From Boletus sp. NGJ (taxonomy: Eukaryota; Basidiomycota; Agaricomycetes; Boletales; Boletaceae), in the NCBI GenBank assembly GCA_019096195.1, contig JAGTXK010000094.1, positions 101,004 to 165,003 of the forward strand: a stretch of 64,000 bases of DNA. Reading direction: 5' to 3'. The notes beneath the pieces are model-generated. The model worked only from the letters and a program-made list of their open reading frames with translations, did no database searches and was not told the origin of the DNA. This document shows positions 55,857 through 64,000 of this stretch, one piece after another (position 1 is the stretch's first letter; every line of letters begins with the position of its first letter). The translations under genes and the position numbers were made by a program.

Positions 55857-58800
55857 TTAGCCATCAAACTCCCGGTCAATGATGATACTGGTGAGCTGGA
55901 CATCGCTGTGGGATTCAGGGATCTCGAAGAGGTGGTCTGGGAGGCGGTTGAGCGAGGCTGCGTATGAGCGGAAGGATGGGTTGTCGAATAGAGGGGTTCC
56001 AGGAAAGGCGCATGTTGGGCAGTCGCACTCGTTGTCAGCGAGTGTGCGGATGGCGGTGGGGTTTTCGCGGTGGAACTTCTTGATTGCCTGTGGGGCATTT
56101 GAGATGTTCTTTTTTGGTTCCCATGTGCGTTCCTCGCGGGGGTACCCTTTCCACTGTACGAGGTACTCGGTTTTGCCGCGTCGCTTACGTGAGTCGGCGA
56201 CATGCTCCACTTCGTACTCTTCTTGTTGTTGGACGATAACCAGGGGTGGCGGCTTCGGTTTCATCTGGGAGGGAGAGGTGCCCGGGTGGTAAGGTGTGAG
56301 GAGCGATTCGTGGAATACTGGGTGGATCCCTTTCCACGTTCGCGGGAGGTCTAGTTCATAGGAGGCCTCACCTACCTTACGCTTCACCTTGAATGGGCCA
56401 TGTCGTTTGTCATCGAATTTCTTTGTTGGGTGGTCGGTTCAGATGTGGGTTCCTTTGAGTAAAACCTGTTGCCCGACGGTGTATTCGACGGCGGAAGATG
56501 CGCGTTTGTTGTGCGCCCTCTTCATCGCTTCTGCCGCTTTTTCCAGTGCGTCCTTGGCCGTATTGTGGTGGGCTTTCATTGTTTTGGCGAAGGAGGCGGC
56601 AGATTCGTTTCTCACTTCTACTCGTTTATTCGGCATGAGTGGTTGCTGCCCGTAGTTGAGCAGGAAGGGGGAGACGCCGGTCGCGCTGGTGGTCTGTGAA
56701 TTGTGGGCGAATTCGGCTAGGGGTAGCCATTCGGCCCAATCGGTTTGGCGATGGTTGACGTAGATGCGGAGGTACTTCTCCACCTCTCGGTTAATGCGTT
56801 CCGTCTGACCGTCGGTCTGGGGGTGGTAAGCGGTAGACGGGTTTGCTTGGATGCCGAGGAGGGAGTAGAGGTCGCGCATGAACGACGACACGAATTGGGT
56901 TCCTCGATTGGAGATCACTTTGCAGGGGACGCCGTGGAGTTTGAAGACTTGGTCGCGGAAGATCGTTGCAACTCCTTGTGACGTAATGGTGTCCATCACC
57001 GGGGCTAAGTGAATCATTTTCGAGAAACGATCGACGATAACCAGAATGGCGTTCTTGCCATCTGATTGGGGGAGGGGGCCGATCAGGTCGACGGAGATGA
57101 TCTCCCAGGGGGATGATGGGATCTCATTTGGGTGGAGTGGTGTGTTGATCGCCGAGGTTTTGGCTTTAACCTTTTGGCATGTGTCACACCCTTTGATGTA
57201 AGACTCCACGTCGCGTCGAAGTGAGGGCCAGTAATATTCGCTCATGATTAGATCGCGAGTGCGCCAGATGCCGGGATGGCCGGCGATCGGATGATCATGG
57301 TTCGCGATGAGGATGTCCTCTCGGAGTTTTGCGTCGTTCGGCACGTAAACAAGCGACTTCCAATGGACGAGCCCGTCTTTGCGGGTCCAGGGGGAGTTCT
57401 CCTTTTCTAGGCCTTCTTTGGCGAACTGCTCGAGTTTGTATTGTAACTTTGTGATCCTCGAGAGTGTGCTCGCCGGTGCAACGGCTTTGAGGGAGACTGT
57501 CGTGGAGGTGGGTGATGGTGGGGGTGAAAAAAGGGTGTCGGGGAGTAGGGTTTGTGTGGTGTTGTTAGATGTCACCCCCTTTTCAAAGTCTGGCCTCCGG
57601 GACAGAGGATCCACTGGGTTGGTTTTGCCGGGTCGATGGCTGATCACTACGTGGTATTCCTGTAGTATTTGTTGCCAGTGGGCCTGGCGGCGGGTGAGAT
57701 CTTGGGGCTTTCGGAAGAACTCGAGGTTCTTATGATCCGTCCAGATCTCGATTGGGTGGGCTGCCTCGAGGAGGTACTGTCGCCATTCGTTGAGGGCGAA
57801 CATGATTGCTAGCATCTCGAGGTCAGCGGCGTGATAGTTCCTCTCGGCGTCATTGAGGGAACAGGAGATGAAGGCGACGGGGTGCCATATGCCGTCGTGT
57901 CGTTGGGAGAGTATGGCGCCAATGCCAATGCCCGAGCCGTTGGTTTCGATGCGGTAAGGGTCGTTGTCAGTGGGCATGGCGAGCGCCAGGGCGGATGAGA
58001 TGGTGTCTTTGAGGGTTTGGAAAGCCTCTTGGCAGGCCGATGTCCACTCGAAGTCTTTCTTTACCGACGTGAGCGTGTTGAGAGGGCGCGCGATCATTGC
58101 GAAGTTCTTGATGAACCGTTGGTAGAAGTTGAGGAATCTGAGGAAACCTCGCAGCGTTTTCTTCGAGGTGGGGGTAGGCCAGCTCTTGATGGCTTCCACC
58201 TTCTTTTCGTCCATCTTCACCTTGTCTTGTGCGATGATGAGTCCGAGGAACTCAGTCTCTTGGACTTCGAAGTCGCACTTGTCGTGACGTAAGTAGAGGT
58301 GTGCGTCTCGAAGGATTTGTAGCACTTCACGTACTACCTTACAGTGTTCTTCGAGTGTCCTCGTGAATATCATGATATCGTCTATGTAGACAACCACTAT
58401 GCCTCGGTCCACCAGGTGTCTGAACAGCGCGTTCATCATCGTCTGAAACGTCGCTGGAGAGTTGGTGAGTCCGAAGAACATCACGAGGGGCTCGAATAGC
58501 CCGTGATTGGTCCGGAAGGCGGCCTTCCACTCATCGCCTTCTGCCATCCGTACATTGTTGTACCCCCATCTCACATTGAACTTTGTGTAGTATTTGGCTG
58601 ACTTGAGTTTGTCGACCAGTTCGCTTATGAGTGGGAGTGGGTAGCGATTACGTTTTGTTACCGCGTTCAACTTGCGGTAGTCCTGCACGGGGCAGAGGCG
58701 TCCGTCTTTCTTCTTGATGAAGAAGAAGGCCGATGCGAAGGGTGATTTGGAGGGTCGTATCCTCCCGGATTTAAGGTTCTCCTCGAGGAAGGAGTTGAGT

Positions 58801-59969
58801 TCTTTCTGTTCGCCGGGGTTGAGAGGGTAGACTTTGCAATCCACCTCGTGATTCCCAGGGAGTAGTTCAATGGCGTGATCCCAAGGGCGTCTCGGGGGTA
58901 GCGCATCGAAACTTTCCTTGTCGATGACGTCTTTATACTCGTGGACGTACTTCGGGGCGGCTTCCTCGAAGGTCTTTTTCTTTTTCTGGACGTAGTCCTT
59001 GATGGCCACTTTGGTGGCGATGTTTCGATTGCTCAAGTATTCTACAACATCTAGTTTGAACAAATGATCGCCTCGCGAGGGCTGGTAATCTACGTCCATC
59101 TTGTCTTCCTCTTCGTCTACGTTGCTTGCAACGTGATCCCCTTTACATCGGAAGGAGATTCTCCCTGTTTTCCAGTTGATGGCTGGGTTGTGTGACTTCA
59201 GCCAGTCGTGTCCAAGGAATATGGTGTTGGGCCCAAGGTTGGTTACTGTGAGGGCCAATTGTTCCTTGTGGTTGTTCACCTGGAGTTCTAGGATCACGAA
59301 TTTTTCTACCTTGCCTCCGGCATTTGGCGTGCCGTCAGCATTGTAAACAGTGAGAGGACAGGGGAGAGAGTGAGTTTTTAGCCCCTTTTCGGTTACAAAG
59401 TTCTCGTGGATGGACGACCCGGTGCAACCCGAGTCGATCAGAGCCTTGACGTTGGCGGTCTGTTGGTTCGCAAAGGTTACTCTGACGGGGATTTCCAGCG
59501 AGTTTCGCTTCGTCGATCGGGAGAATGCTTTCCGGAATTTGGGAGCGTGCTGCAAGTCGTGGAGGACCCAGTACGCGTCTTCGTCAGAAAGTCTTCGGAG
59601 ATCCTGCACGAGGTCCCGAGATACTTCGATCGCCCTGCTGTCGTGGACAAAGGACTTCAAGTGGTGGATGCTACGCTCGACATCCGTATTCTCCACTTGT
59701 GCCTTCATCCAACGTATAGACCAAGGGTCTAACGTGTTCAGCCAGGAACGAGAGGACATCTCTTCCTTTCGTGCTTCCTTGGGATGTTTGCGGGGTATAG
59801 TATCCGCATCATTCGGGCCATCGTCTTGTTTTACAGACGGCGTGAACTTTACCTTTCGTGGTATGATGGTCATTTGTTTTACGGGCGGTGTGCCCGGGAG
59901 GTTCACGCGTTCCTTGTTTTCGTCTTCAGTCTCGTCAATGCTCAAAACAGAGAACATGTTATTGCGCAA
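55857..59969 (-). pseudogene. Gypsy C Pol: single frame with one TGA and three catalytic Asp->Asn changes
   Basis: The frame begins MRNNMFSVLSIDETEDENK at 59969 and is open for 1,176 codons to TGA at 56439-56441, then continues in phase to 55857. Domains in order: protease (ALIDSGCTGSSIHE), RT (DGRLCPVQDYRKLN, YTKFNVRWGYNNV, VVYIDDIMIF), RNase H (RIETNGSGIGIGAILSQ, WTDHKNLEFF), integrase (CDTCQKVKAK, ISVDLIGPLP, VISNRGTQFVSSF, TAYHPQTDGQTERIN) and chromodomain (TEYLVQWKGYPREERTWEP). Asn replaces the expected catalytic Asp in RT (58575-58577), RNase H (57939-57941) and integrase (56907-56909). Thus length is nearly normal but the enzyme should be inactive. All these changes fit CpG transitions. 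Confidence 0.9.
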
Positions 59970-60004
59970 TGACTTAGGTGGTGGTACAGCAGGTCGACTG
60001 GTAT

Positions 60005-61495
60005 CTACTGTACAGACTGAAAACCCGAATCCTGTTGTACATCAGACGTGTAAACTACTTGCTCCTGCGGGGGAGCTTCTGCCGAGTCCATCATGGCTCG
60101 AATAGTGGCAAACATCTCCGGGGATACCTCTTGGCCGTTGACCGTGATGCTTCTCGCCTGAGGGCAAGGGCGGGGCGGGTGGTCAGCGCAGGGCCAGGGT
60201 TTCCTGCATTTTCGGCACAGTCCAGCTGCGCGTGCCTTGTCTAGCTCCATAGGAGCGCCTTGTCCGGGGAAGGTCCCGGTTTGCTGAGGATGCGGGCACG
60301 TAACGGGCGCCGAGGGGGGCGGGCGAGTAGGCAGGGGAGCGGTGGGCGGTGCATAGGAGCGGGGACGCGGGATGAAACGGGGGTTATAGGTGGGGCCGGT
60401 AGCGTAGACGTTGGAGGTTTTCTTGCGCTCCGCGATGGCGCCAAGTACCTCCTCTGCCTGCACTAAGGCGGTCTCCCACTCACGGACGTCGGTGGAGTTG
60501 ATGAGGTCTGGCTTGTACCTCTCGACGTATTCAACCAGTTCGTTTCGTGCTTGGTGTCGAATCTGGTTGACGATTGTTCGCCCGTTAATCCTTACGTCAA
60601 ATTTGGCCTCGATGGCCAGCTGATACAGTCGCGTGAAGTAGTCCTCCACGGTGTCCTTCCCTTGGCGAAGGGAGAACAACTTTCTGTTCAGCCAGTCGAA
60701 CGAGACCGGCGGGTTGGAATGTCTTCTTGAGCTTTTCAACGAAAAACTCGAAGTTGACGGCTGCGTATGCGTCACCTTCCACCAGAAGGTCTGAGAACCG
60801 CCCAGCGGCATTGTCACCTCGCATGTACGATAGGGTGATGAGGATTTTTCTGCCGATCGGTCGGCATGCTCTCGAAGCCGTTCAGGTAGAGGGTGACGGT
60901 CCTCCACCATTGCACGAACTTCTCCTTGTTTCCATTGTAGTGTTCGGGTTTAGCGGCCAGGCTCTTCCCTATCCTCGGGGAGGTGGGGGGAAAGCCACGT
61001 GCGGCGGGCCGCGGGATCCCAGGTGAACTCGAGTGGGAGGGCGAGCTTGGCTGTGGGGGCGAGGGGAGCGGGCGCGAGGGAGCTGGGCCCTGCGGTGGGA
61101 CCAGTCGGGGAGTCCTCCCTGGAGAAGGGATGCTGGACTCGGATACCGTAGCTCGGGGAGGGGACTGCGTGTGCGGCTGCGGGAGGGTCCACTCTCGGCA
61201 GCTCGATTGGAGGGGGCGGTCCAGCCGCTGCGGCGTCGGCCGCGAACGCTTGGCGCCACAGATTGTAGCGCAGGACGGATTGGTGCAGGAGGTACTGCGC
61301 TGTGTCCTCTTGGCGGGTAGGGGACTGAGGGGCCTGCGGTAGGGGGGACGGGATTGCTTGTGGGGTTGGCTGGACCAACTGGAGGGTAGGCAGGCCCTGG
61401 GCTGCCGCCCGGTTGGCCAGGTCCCTGAAGCTGCCCGGGGCCGGGGCGACGGACGCGGGGCGCGAGTACGGCTGTTGGGAGGGGTCATGGCTCAT
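60005..61495 (-). pseudogene. Gypsy C Gag, broken by three frameshifts
   Basis: Starts MSHDPSQQPYSRPASVAP, Pro/Ala-rich. Conserved core follows in shifted frames: KPEHYNGNKEKFVQWWRTV (about 60960-60880), NFEFFVEKLKKTF (about 60760), then FSLRQGKDTVEDYFTRLYQL and a C-terminal Cys-rich CRKCRKPWPCADH in place of a standard knuckle. Phase changes near 60970, 60830 and 60720 each equal one base; they could be real or sequencing indels, since pol has none. Confidence 0.8.
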
Positions 61496-62349
61496 CTCAT
61501 CTAAGTCCTGCGAGCTGAGTGAGTCGGGTGATTGTTCGAAGGCGGTGGTCGTGCGTGGAGTAGGTGGTGATGAGGACTGTATGGACTACGAATGAATAGT
61601 CGGGGTGCACCCAGACGTAGCGACGTCTGAACACGTTGTACGTGCGGGGGGTGTCTGAAGGCAGATCTGCAAAAGATAACGGCGGGAAAGACCGCGCACC
61701 GTCAGGATGGGGGAGAGTCGACAAGTAGGAACCAGAGGATAACTCTCTTACTACAGAGAGGTGATGCACACCCCAAAGTCGAGATAAATGGGGTTATCGC
61801 ACCTACATGACGTTGCGGGTGATCACGCAAACCCGGGTTCACTATCGTAGAACCAACGTACGCTCAGGTCGACAACCACCTGAGAAGCGGGGCTAGTGTA
61901 CTATGCCTGGTAGCAACCTTATCCTTATTTATGACGCCGGACGAGCGTATATGCAAGCGTTTCGCCGAGTGCTTTACTCGCATACGTCACGTGTACGAGT
62001 GGGTCCCTCTAACCTGAGGTCCGGTGTGGGGGTGAACGGCAGCGACGAGCCCACGCGTTCGGAAGTGAATGGGGGGAGTGGAAAGCGAGACCCTAACTCC
62101 TTGTTCATTCCCTGCAGCTGAGGGGGAGTTCCGCGCTAGCAACCGCCATATAGGTCCGGTATTACGCTTATCGCTAACGGAGGCCCTCGGTTCCTCTGAG
62201 GGTCAGATGCGGGGAGTGTCGGAGTCAGAGAAGCGGGAGCGGTACTAGGGGGCAAAAAGTTTGCTCCCACTAGGCAAAACAGTAGGGGTGGAAAAGGGAG
62301 GAAGTGTCCGGAGGCGAAGAGCCCGGGGACGAGGAATAGTCTTGGAATT
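61496..62349 (-). other. Untranslated leader of Gypsy C
   Basis: 854 bp between the 5' LTR and the gag start, without a convincing frame. Part of it (61740-62000) is homologous to the CpG-depleted relic at 33790-34065. It contains GGTCCCTCTAACCTGAGG-like words and probably structured RNA/packaging sequence (inference). Confidence 0.6.
62337..62349 (-). other. Primer-binding site of Gypsy C (self-priming)
   Basis: On the sense (minus) strand AATTCCAAGACTA directly follows the 5' LTR. Its exact reverse complement TAGTCTTGGAATT lies in the LTR sense strand at 62425-62413. Confidence 0.75.
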
Positions 62350-62711
62350 TGAAAGGAAAAGACCTCGATGTCACACGGGACGCGAAGGGCGTAATCCGAG
62401 CGAGAGAAGAGGAATTCCAAGACTAGCTAATACAAGCGTTGCTGACGCTACTTATATACTACCTACTCGTGAGCACGGACCAGCTTAGGGCCGGTCGTGG
62501 AACCTACTGGAATGTTCTCTATGACGTAGAGTGACGTAGTGGGGTCTAGCCTGTTCTATGGGTATAGGGTTGTGACGTAGGCTGACTAATGTGTGGCGTA
62601 TGGTCTAGACGTAAGGTCTAGGTATAATGGTAACTACGTAAGGCGTTCGTGGGATCGTCTGAAGTGTTAGCTAACTACGTAAATAATGGGAAAAACGTCC
62701 AATTCGTATCA
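62350..62711 (-). repeat. 5' LTR of Gypsy C (362 bp)
   Basis: Nearly identical to 55486-55845. Begins (sense) TGATACGAATTGG and ends TTTTCCTTTCA. The flanking CAAAC at 62712-62716 matches 55481-55485. Confidence 0.94.
62413..62458 (-). promoter_or_regulatory. LTR promoter (TATA box) and self-priming R segment of Gypsy C
   Basis: Sense strand has TATATAAG starting 33 nt before TAGTCTTGGAATT (62425-62413). The 13-mer pairs perfectly with the PBS, so transcription should begin there. Confidence 0.7.
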
Positions 62712-62760
62712 CAAACTCCATTGGATGAAGAAAAAAGACAAGTAAATCTAAAAACTACTA

Positions 62761-63554
62761 CTAGACTTCTTCCTCTACTCCCTCCTCTTCACTCTCCTCC
62801 CCGTTCTCCTCAATTACCTCCACGGCCAATCCGGCCAACTCCGCTTCCGCTTCCGACTCCTTCCCATCCTCTATCTTCTCCAACTCCTCGCTTCCATACA
62901 CCTCCTCCGCCTTTAGATCCACCAGGCACCCAAGCAGCATGTTCTGCCACTCCAGACGCCTGTTTTGGGTCTTGAGGGCCTCTCAGATCTCCCAAAGAAT
63001 CTCCAAAAGCCCCACTATCCCCCTGGATCCCAACTCCCCTCTGTTGGAGCTGCTAGGCCCTGCCTCGCTGGTCTCCACCCTCCACTTCTTTTTCTGCTTC
63101 TCCGGCTGCTCCTCACTGGTCCACTCGCACTTTGCTTTCGCATTGTGACACTCGGCACATGACTTAGACTTCCCGGGGCCAAGCACACACTCGAGGCCCC
63201 GGTTGTCGCAGCAGATGCATGACTGCTCTACTGCCTCCCTCTTTTTCCCCTGTTTGACACTTTGATGCACCCTAACCTCCTTCACCTGTGAACTCCAGTT
63301 AGTTTTGTTGAACTCCGGTTAAAATGACTCACCCTATGTATGGCCTCCTCCTCAGCCTCACAGCACACCTTCTCTTCCTCCTTGCGCACCTTCCACTCAG
63401 CCTCCTCATGTGCCCTCCTCTCCACCTCCTCTTTCTGGGCCTGTGCTCGTCTCTGCCGTTCGGCATACTTGACCATGCTGACCTCCTCCTTGTCATCCTT
63501 GTTCTCCATGATACACTCGTCGGACCACTCCTTGATGTTGTCGAGGTCAGACAT
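62761..63554 (-). CDS. Antisense accessory gene of Gypsy A: coiled coil plus Zn2Cys6-like cluster, one internal TGA
   Basis: The gene runs opposite to the retroelement, between its pol and 3' LTR. Exon 1 (63554-63333, 74 codons) begins MSDLDNIKEWSDECIMENKD and becomes a highly charged helix (AERQRRAQAQKEEVERRA). A canonical GTGAGT...TTCACAG intron of 47 bp (63332-63286) leads into exon 2 (63285-62761). Exon 2 has a cysteine cluster with spacing C-x2-C-x6-C-x9-C-x2-C-x6-C (from CICCDNRGLEC to CAECHNAKAKC), a basic/proline linker, then, after an in-frame TGA within WEI-*-EALKTQN, a further helix and an acidic tail ending EEEGVEEEV. The TGA is compatible with a CGA precursor. The spacing equals that of GAL4-type fungal zinc clusters. 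Function is unknown; DNA or RNA binding is an inference. Similar antisense coiled-coil/Cys proteins near Gypsy elements are familiar to me from Agaricomycete annotations, but I cannot name a family. Confidence 0.6.
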
Positions 63555-63709
63555 GGTAGGGAATAAGGGTAATGTGGAATTGGCTGGGGTACACCCTTGC
63601 CCTTTATATCCTTTTTTCAGACTCCAATTTTTTCCTCCACTCCGATTTTCCCCACTCTGTATTATCTCTCGCCTAGGCCTTCAGGGGTTCAGGCCTAAGA
63701 GGGGGATAC

Positions 63710-63824
63710 TGTCATACTCCGTGCAACTCGACAAGTCCAACTCCGGACCTCCGCCCATAACTCTGGCATGTTCCCCCTCAGAGTATGCTCTCATACCCTC
63801 GGACTTGTAACTCACCCCACCATA
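63710..63824 (+). repeat. Start of the Gypsy A 3' LTR, interrupted
   Basis: Begins TGTCATACTCCGTG and follows the 5' LTR (49807 on) for about 115 bp. It is preceded by the polypurine tract AAGAGGGGGATAC (63697-63709) and is broken at TA 63823-63824 by another insertion. Confidence 0.88.
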
Positions 63825-64000
63825 CAGTGGCTCAAAAAAGTGTCCCAATGTTTGACTATTTTGCAAAGACTTGACATTTGCAAAAGAACCAAAAGGTATT
63901 AGCCCTAACCCTTGCTGGGCCATTGATAGCCCTAATCCTTGCCCTGAAGATGAGCCCTTAGTCATGTGAGTTGGTTGTCATGGTACTGAGTTATAGCCAT
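63825..64000. mobile_element. Left end of a third TA-flanked, Tc1/mariner-like element
   Basis: Starts CAGTGGCTCAAAAAAGTG right after a TA and interrupts the LTR. The first five bases CAGTG match copies 1 and 2, but the rest differs, so it is a third family. The remainder lies outside the window. Confidence 0.6.

Larger units (their letters stand above)
55486..62711 (-). mobile_element. Gypsy family C chromodomain retrotransposon, full length (7,226 bp), TSD CAAAC
   Basis: Two LTRs of 360 and 362 bp bound the unit and a perfect CAAAC duplication flanks it (55481-55485 and 62712-62716). It is inserted just after the chromodomain of Gypsy A. The minus-strand order is 5' LTR (62711-62350), PBS, leader, gag, pol with chromodomain, polypurine tract AAAAAGGGGGTAA, and 3' LTR (55845-55486). 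The LTRs differ by only a handful of bases, so insertion is relatively recent. Confidence 0.95.
49807..64000 (+). mobile_element. Gypsy family A chromodomain retrotransposon, carrying nested Gypsy C; 3' LTR runs out of the window
   Basis: Components in order: 5' LTR (49807-50377), self-complementary PBS, gag, protease, RT, RNase H, integrase and chromodomain (to 55473), interruption by Gypsy C (55486-62711), an antisense gene, polypurine tract AAGAGGGGGATAC and the 3' LTR start (63710). The 3' LTR is itself interrupted at 63825 by a TA-flanked element. Without Gypsy C the element would be about 7 kb. Confidence 0.88.

Noticed and set aside
60950-61495. A complete small host protein on the minus strand
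   Set aside because: It is the N-terminal part of Gypsy C Gag; similarity to gag continues in shifted frames directly after its stop.
1-64000. CRISPR arrays, rRNA and tRNA genes
   Set aside because: No regular spaced repeats, no rRNA-like conserved stretches and no convincing A-box/B-box pairs were seen; a tRNA scan would be needed to exclude tRNAs fully.

Overview
The window looks like an Agaricomycete (basidiomycete) nuclear chromosome. Genes carry many short introns (about 50-70 bp, GTRNGT...YAG), and the families present (DUF6533 membrane protein, Plavaka transposase, DUF6698 protein, DIRS/Ngaro-type retroelement, chromodomain Gypsy elements) are typical of that group. A Rhizoctonia-like (Cantharellales) source is my best guess from family resemblance only; nothing in the sequence proves the species.

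The window falls into two compartments. Positions 1 to about 20.5 kb are GC-richer and gene-bearing: an MFS drug:H+ antiporter-like transporter (+), a disordered hypothetical protein (-), a kelch/galactose-oxidase-like protein (+), a DUF6533 multi-pass membrane protein (-), ribosomal protein uS14/S29 (-), a PIL1-type eisosome BAR protein with a very long disordered tail (-), and two tandem UbiA-family membrane enzymes (+) that share exon structure and an almost identical stretch in exon 3. These are independent housekeeping or accessory genes; I see no operon logic beyond the tandem UbiA pair.

From about 20.9 kb to the end the window is essentially all mobile DNA. First come a SAP-like ORF, then a divergent pair made of a DUF6698 gene (-) and an apparently intact Plavaka (CACTA superfamily) transposase (+). 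From 29.2 kb the DNA turns AT-rich and repetitive. It holds hexamer arrays, inverted runs of a GTGTAGCAAA-like unit, and a stack of nested insertions whose order can be read from target-site duplications. A decayed DIRS/Ngaro-type retroelement (34.3-42.4 kb) is split by two solo LTRs (TSDs CATTG and CAGCC) and one dead Tc1/mariner copy. A truncated Gypsy (42.7-46.5 kb, -) carries a nearly intact Tc1/mariner copy. A large Gypsy (49.8 kb to beyond the end, +) is split by a full-length second Gypsy (55,486-62,711, -, TSD CAAAC), and its 3' LTR is hit again by a TA-flanked DNA element at 63,825.

Three themes stand out. (1) Both readable Gypsy families have a primer-binding site exactly complementary to a segment of their own LTR, 33 nt downstream of a TATA box, which is the signature of Tf1/sushi-type self-priming. 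(2) The retroelements are decayed mainly by CpG->TpG/CpA transitions that repeatedly replaced catalytic Asp by Asn and CGA by TGA, which implies a methylation or RIP-like process. (3) The 49.8-kb Gypsy carries, antisense between its chromodomain and 3' LTR, a spliced gene for a coiled-coil protein with a Zn2Cys6-like cysteine cluster; this is the most unusual coding unit in the window.
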